Assembly: GCA_028751875.1 (NCBI GenBank)
Contig: CM054140.1
Location: 53,091,975-53,155,974, forward strand
Direction of reading: 5' to 3'
Source of the DNA: Rapana venosa
Lineage: Eukaryota; Mollusca; Gastropoda; Neogastropoda; Muricidae
Length of the DNA stretch: 64,000 bases
Numbering within the stretch: the stretch's first letter is position 1; each line of letters starts with the position of its first letter. Below the pieces are notes generated by a model, which saw nothing but the letters and a program-made list of their open reading frames with translations, had not been told where the DNA came from and did no database searches. Of this stretch, positions 60,401 through 64,000 are shown piece after piece. The translations under genes and the position numbers were made by a program.

Positions 60401-63160
60401 CATGTATACTGCTGTGGTGTAACATTGTACTACTGCTGTGGTGTAACATTGTACTACTGCTGTGTGTAACACTGATACTGCTGTGGTGTAACATTGTACT
60501 ACTGCTGTGGTGTAACACTGTATAACTGCTGTGGTGTAAAACCTTTTATGTACTCTGCTGTGTGATAACATTTGCACTGCTGCTGATTGAATAACATTGT
60601 TACTACTGCTGTGTGTAACATTGTACTACTGCTGTGGTGTAACACTGTATACTGCTGTGGTGTAACATTGTACTGCCTCTGTGGTGTAACATTGTACACT
60701 GCTGTGGTGTAACATTGTACTACTGCTGTGGTGTAACATTGTACTACTGCTGTAGTGTAACACTGTATAACTGCTGTGGTGTAACATTGTACTGCTGCTG
60801 TGGTGTAACATTGTACTACTGCTGTGGTGTAACATTGTACTACTGCTGTGGTGTAACATTGTACTGCTGCTGTAGTGTAACATTGTACTACTGCTGTGGT
60901 GTAACATGTATTACTGCTGTGGTGTAACATTGTACTGCTCTGTGGTGTAACATTGTACTACTGCTGTGTGTAACATTGTATACTGCTGTGGTGTAACATT
61001 GTACTACTGCTGTCTGATACGGTGTAACATTGTACTACTGCTGTGGTGTAACACTGTACTACTGCTGTGGTGTAACATTGTACTACTAGCTGCTGGTTAA
61101 ACATTGTGTATACTACTGTGTGTGTAACATTGTACTGCTGTGGTGTAACATTGTATACTGCTGTAGTGTAAACTTGTACATTACTGCTGTGTGTAACATG
61201 CTGTACTACTGCTGTGGTGTAACATTGTACTACTGCTGTGGTGTAACACTGTACTACTGCTGTGGTGTAACACTGTACTACTGCTGTGGTGTAACATTGT
61301 ACTGCTCTGTGGTGTAACATGTACTACTGCTGTGGTGTAACATTGTACTACTGCTGTGGTGTAACATTGTACTCGTCTGTGGTGTAACACTGTACTACTG
61401 CTGTGGTGAAACACTGTACTACTGCTGTGGTGTAACATGTATACTGCTGTGGTGTACCTGTACTACTGCTGTGTGAACATTGTGTACTCTACTGCTGTGG
61501 TGTAACACTGTACTACTGCTGTGGATAACATTGTACTACTGCTGTGGTGTAACATTGTATACTTCTGTGGTGTAACATTGTACTACTGCTTGTGGTGTTT
61601 ACATGTATATTACTGTGGTGTAACATTGTACTACTGCTGTGTTAACATTGTACTACTGCTGTGGTGTAACATTGTACTACTGCTGTGGTATTACATTGTA
61701 CTACTGCTGTGGTGTAACATTGTACTACTGCTGTGTTACTTGTTATGGGTGTAACATTGTACTACTGCTGTGGTAACATTGTACTACTGCTGTGGTGTAA
61801 CATTGTACTACTGCTGTGGTGTAACATTGTACTACTGCTGTGGTGTAACATTGTACTACTGCTGTGGTGTAACATTGTACTACTGCTGTGGTGTAAATTG
61901 TACTACGCGTGTGTACATTGTACTACTGCGTGTGTAACATTGTACTACTGCTGTGTGTTGCATTGTACTACTGTGTAACATTGTACTACTGCTGTGGTGT
62001 AACATTGTAGTACTGCTGTGGTGTAACATTGTACTACTGCTGTGGTGTAACATTGTACTACTGCTGTGGTATAACATTGTACTACTGCTGTGGTGTAACA
62101 TTGTACTACTGCTGTGGTATAACATTGTACTACTGCTGTGGAATAACATTGTACTACTGCTGTGGTGTAACATTGTACTACTGCTGTGGTATAACATTGT
62201 ACTACTGCTGTGGTGTAACATTGTACTACTGCTGTCCTTCTGCTGTGGAATAACATTGTACTACTGCTGTGGTGTAACATTGTACTACTGCTGTGGTATA
62301 ACATTGCACTACTGCTGTGGTATAACATTGCACTACTGCTGTGGTGTAACATTGTACTACTGCTGTGGTGTAACATTGACCTACTGCTGGAGTGTAACAT
62401 TGCACTACTGCTGTCCTTCTGCTGTGGAATAACATTGTACTACTGCTGTGGTGTAGCATTGTACTACTGCTGTGTGGTTACATTGTCCTACTGCTGTGGT
62501 GTAACATTGTACTACTGATGTGGAATCACATTGTCCTATTGCTGTGGTGTTACATTGTACTACTGCTGTGATGTAACATTGTACTACTGCTGTGGTGTAA
62601 CATTGTACTACTGCTGTGGTGTAACATTGTACTGCTGCTGTGGTGTAACATTGTACTACTGCTGTGGTGTAACATTGTACTACTGCTGTGGTGTAACACT
62701 GTACTACTGCTGTGGTGTAACATTGTAGTACTGCTGTGGTGTAACAATGCCCTACTGCTGTGGTGTAACATTGTAGTACTGCTGTTGTGTAACACTGTAC
62801 TACTGCTGTAGTGTAACATTGCACTACTGCTGTGGTGTAACATTGTACTACTGCTGTGGTGTAACATTGTCTTACTGCTGTAGTGTAGCATCGCACTACT
62901 GCTGTGGTGTAACATTGTACTACTGCTATGGTGTAACATTGTATTACTGCTGTGGTGTAACATTGTACTACTGCTGTGATGTAACATTGTACTACTGCTG
63001 TAGTGTAACATTGTACTACTGCTGTGGTGTAACATTGTATTACTGCTGTGGTGTAACATTGTACTGCCTCTGTGGTGTAACACTATACTACTGCTGTGGT
63101 GTAACATTGTACTACTGCTGTGGTGTAACATTGTACTGCTGCTGTGGTGTAACATTGTAC

Positions 63161-64000
63161 TGCTGATGTGGAATAACGTTGCACTGCTGCTATGGAATAA
63201 CATTGTACTGCTGCTGTGGTGTAACACTGCACTACTGCTGTGGTGTAACATTGTAGTACTGCTGTGGTGTAACACTGTACTACTGCTGTGGTGTAACATT
63301 GTACTGCCTCAGTGGTGTAACATTGTACTACTGCTGTGGTGTAACATATTACTACTGCTGTGGTGTAACATTGTACTACTGCTGTAGTGTAACACTGTAT
63401 AACTGCTGTGGTGTAACATTGTACTACTGCTGTGGTGTAACACTGTATAACTGCTGTGGTGTAACATTGTACTGCTGATGTGGAATAACGTTGCACTGCT
63501 GCTATGGAATAACATTGTACTGCTGCTGTGGTGTAACATTGTAGTACTGCTGTGGTGTAACACTGTACTACTGCTGTGGTGTAACATTGTACTGCCTCTG
63601 TGGTGTAACATTGTACTACTGCTGTGGTGTAACATTGTACTACTGCTGTGGTGTAACATTGTACTACTGCTGTAGTGTAACACTGTATAACTGCTGTGGT
63701 GTAACATTGTACTACTGCTGTGGTGTAACACTGTATAACTGCTGTGGTGTAACATTGTACTGCTGATGTGGAATAACGTTGCACTGCTGCTATGGAATAA
63801 CATTGTTCTGCTGCTGTGGTGTAACATTGTACTACTGCTGTGGTGTAACACTGTATTACTGCTGTGGTGTAACATTGTACTGCCTCTGTGGTGTAACATT
63901 GTACAACTGCTGTGGTGTAACATTGCACTACTGCTGTGGTGTAACATTGTACTACTGCTGTAGTGTAACACTGTATAACTGCTGTGGTGTAACATTGTAC
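63161..64000. repeat. 288-312 bp higher-order units at the satellite's right end
   Basis: The variant pair TGCTGATGTGGAATAACG and TGCTGCTATGGAATAAC occurs at 63161, 63473 and 63761 (spacings 312 and 288, or 13 and 12 monomers). Each is followed by a TGCCTC monomer and CTGTATAACTGCTG monomers in the same order. Confidence 0.92.

Larger units (their letters stand above)
57085..64000. repeat. 24-bp satellite array with higher-order repeats
   Basis: Roughly 285 tandem monomers of 24 bp, each containing TGTAACATTGTA and CTGCTGTGG. Common variants are CTA versus CTG before CTGCTG, ATT versus ACT, and GTG versus GTA, ATA or AAT. The array starts degenerate at 57085-57170 and continues past the window end. 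Because 24 is a multiple of three, both strands give eight-residue repeat frames (VTLYYCCG, CNIVLLLW, HHSSSTML, CYTTAVVQ). I treat these as artefacts, since they are present in both strands and two frames at once. Confidence 0.98.

Noticed and set aside
57085..64000. Many long open frames with eight-residue repeats (VTLYYCCG, HHSSSTML, CYTTAVVQ, CNIVLLLW) suggesting a repeat protein
   Set aside because: They arise in two frames on each strand from a 24-bp tandem repeat, break with every indel, and have no start context, signal or non-repeat domain.
57085..64000. CRISPR-like array of 24-bp repeats
   Set aside because: No unique spacers between repeats, a eukaryotic context and contiguous monomers.

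Overview
This window looks like an intergenic or heterochromatic stretch of an animal genome, most likely a mollusc and probably a gastropod. That assignment is an inference from four things: the density of CA, CT, CTGT and GATA microsatellites, the mix of APE-type non-LTR retrotransposons, a tRNA-derived SINE present about 14 times, and a second SINE whose body resembles repeats I associate with gastropod genomes. I found no convincing host protein-coding gene, rRNA gene or functional tRNA gene. Nearly all long open frames are artefacts of tandem repeats whose period is a multiple of three, or broken retrotransposon frames.

Layout. 1-1735 is a G-rich minisatellite of about 18-21 bp units. 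1.8-8.6 kb is unique sequence with microsatellites, SINEs and one half of a dispersed repeat pair. 8.65-12.4 kb is a nested structure: an I-type LINE (RT end plus RNase H) split by a SINE and by an antisense L2/CR1-type LINE. 12.6-22 kb holds SINEs, an RTE-like LINE end, a SINE that appears to fuse a tRNA-like head to a 5S rRNA-like segment, and a family of about 200-bp modules (X, at least five good copies) plus a duplicated 230-bp module (Y). 22.49-22.87 kb is a long imperfect hairpin. 23.9-27.2 kb is a nearly full-length but frameshifted L2/CR1-type LINE with endonuclease and RT. 27.8-37.4 kb is mostly tandem repeats with a SINE cluster and an antisense LINE end that runs into a long trinucleotide tract. 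38.65-41.3 kb is a decayed RTE-like LINE. 42.3-48.4 kb is a duplicated GATA array, SINEs, a LINE fragment, and CT, TATC, purine and TA tracts. 48.9-57 kb holds the second half of the dispersed repeat pair, the best SINE copy, an element with about 64-bp terminal inverted repeats, and three more LINE ends. 57.09-64.0 kb is a 24-bp satellite with higher-order structure that runs off the window.

There is no operon or pathway. The coherent themes are how LINEs may seed microsatellites (internal 3' UTR repeats and simple-sequence tails), how SINE 5' ends lie next to CA tracts, how some SINE families share a core, and how satellite arrays acquire higher-order periods. All LINE copies look dead. Several repeat stretches, above all 59.4-61.96 kb, carry so many single-base indels that assembly or consensus error must be considered. 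All identities and clade names come from reading the sequence without database comparison.
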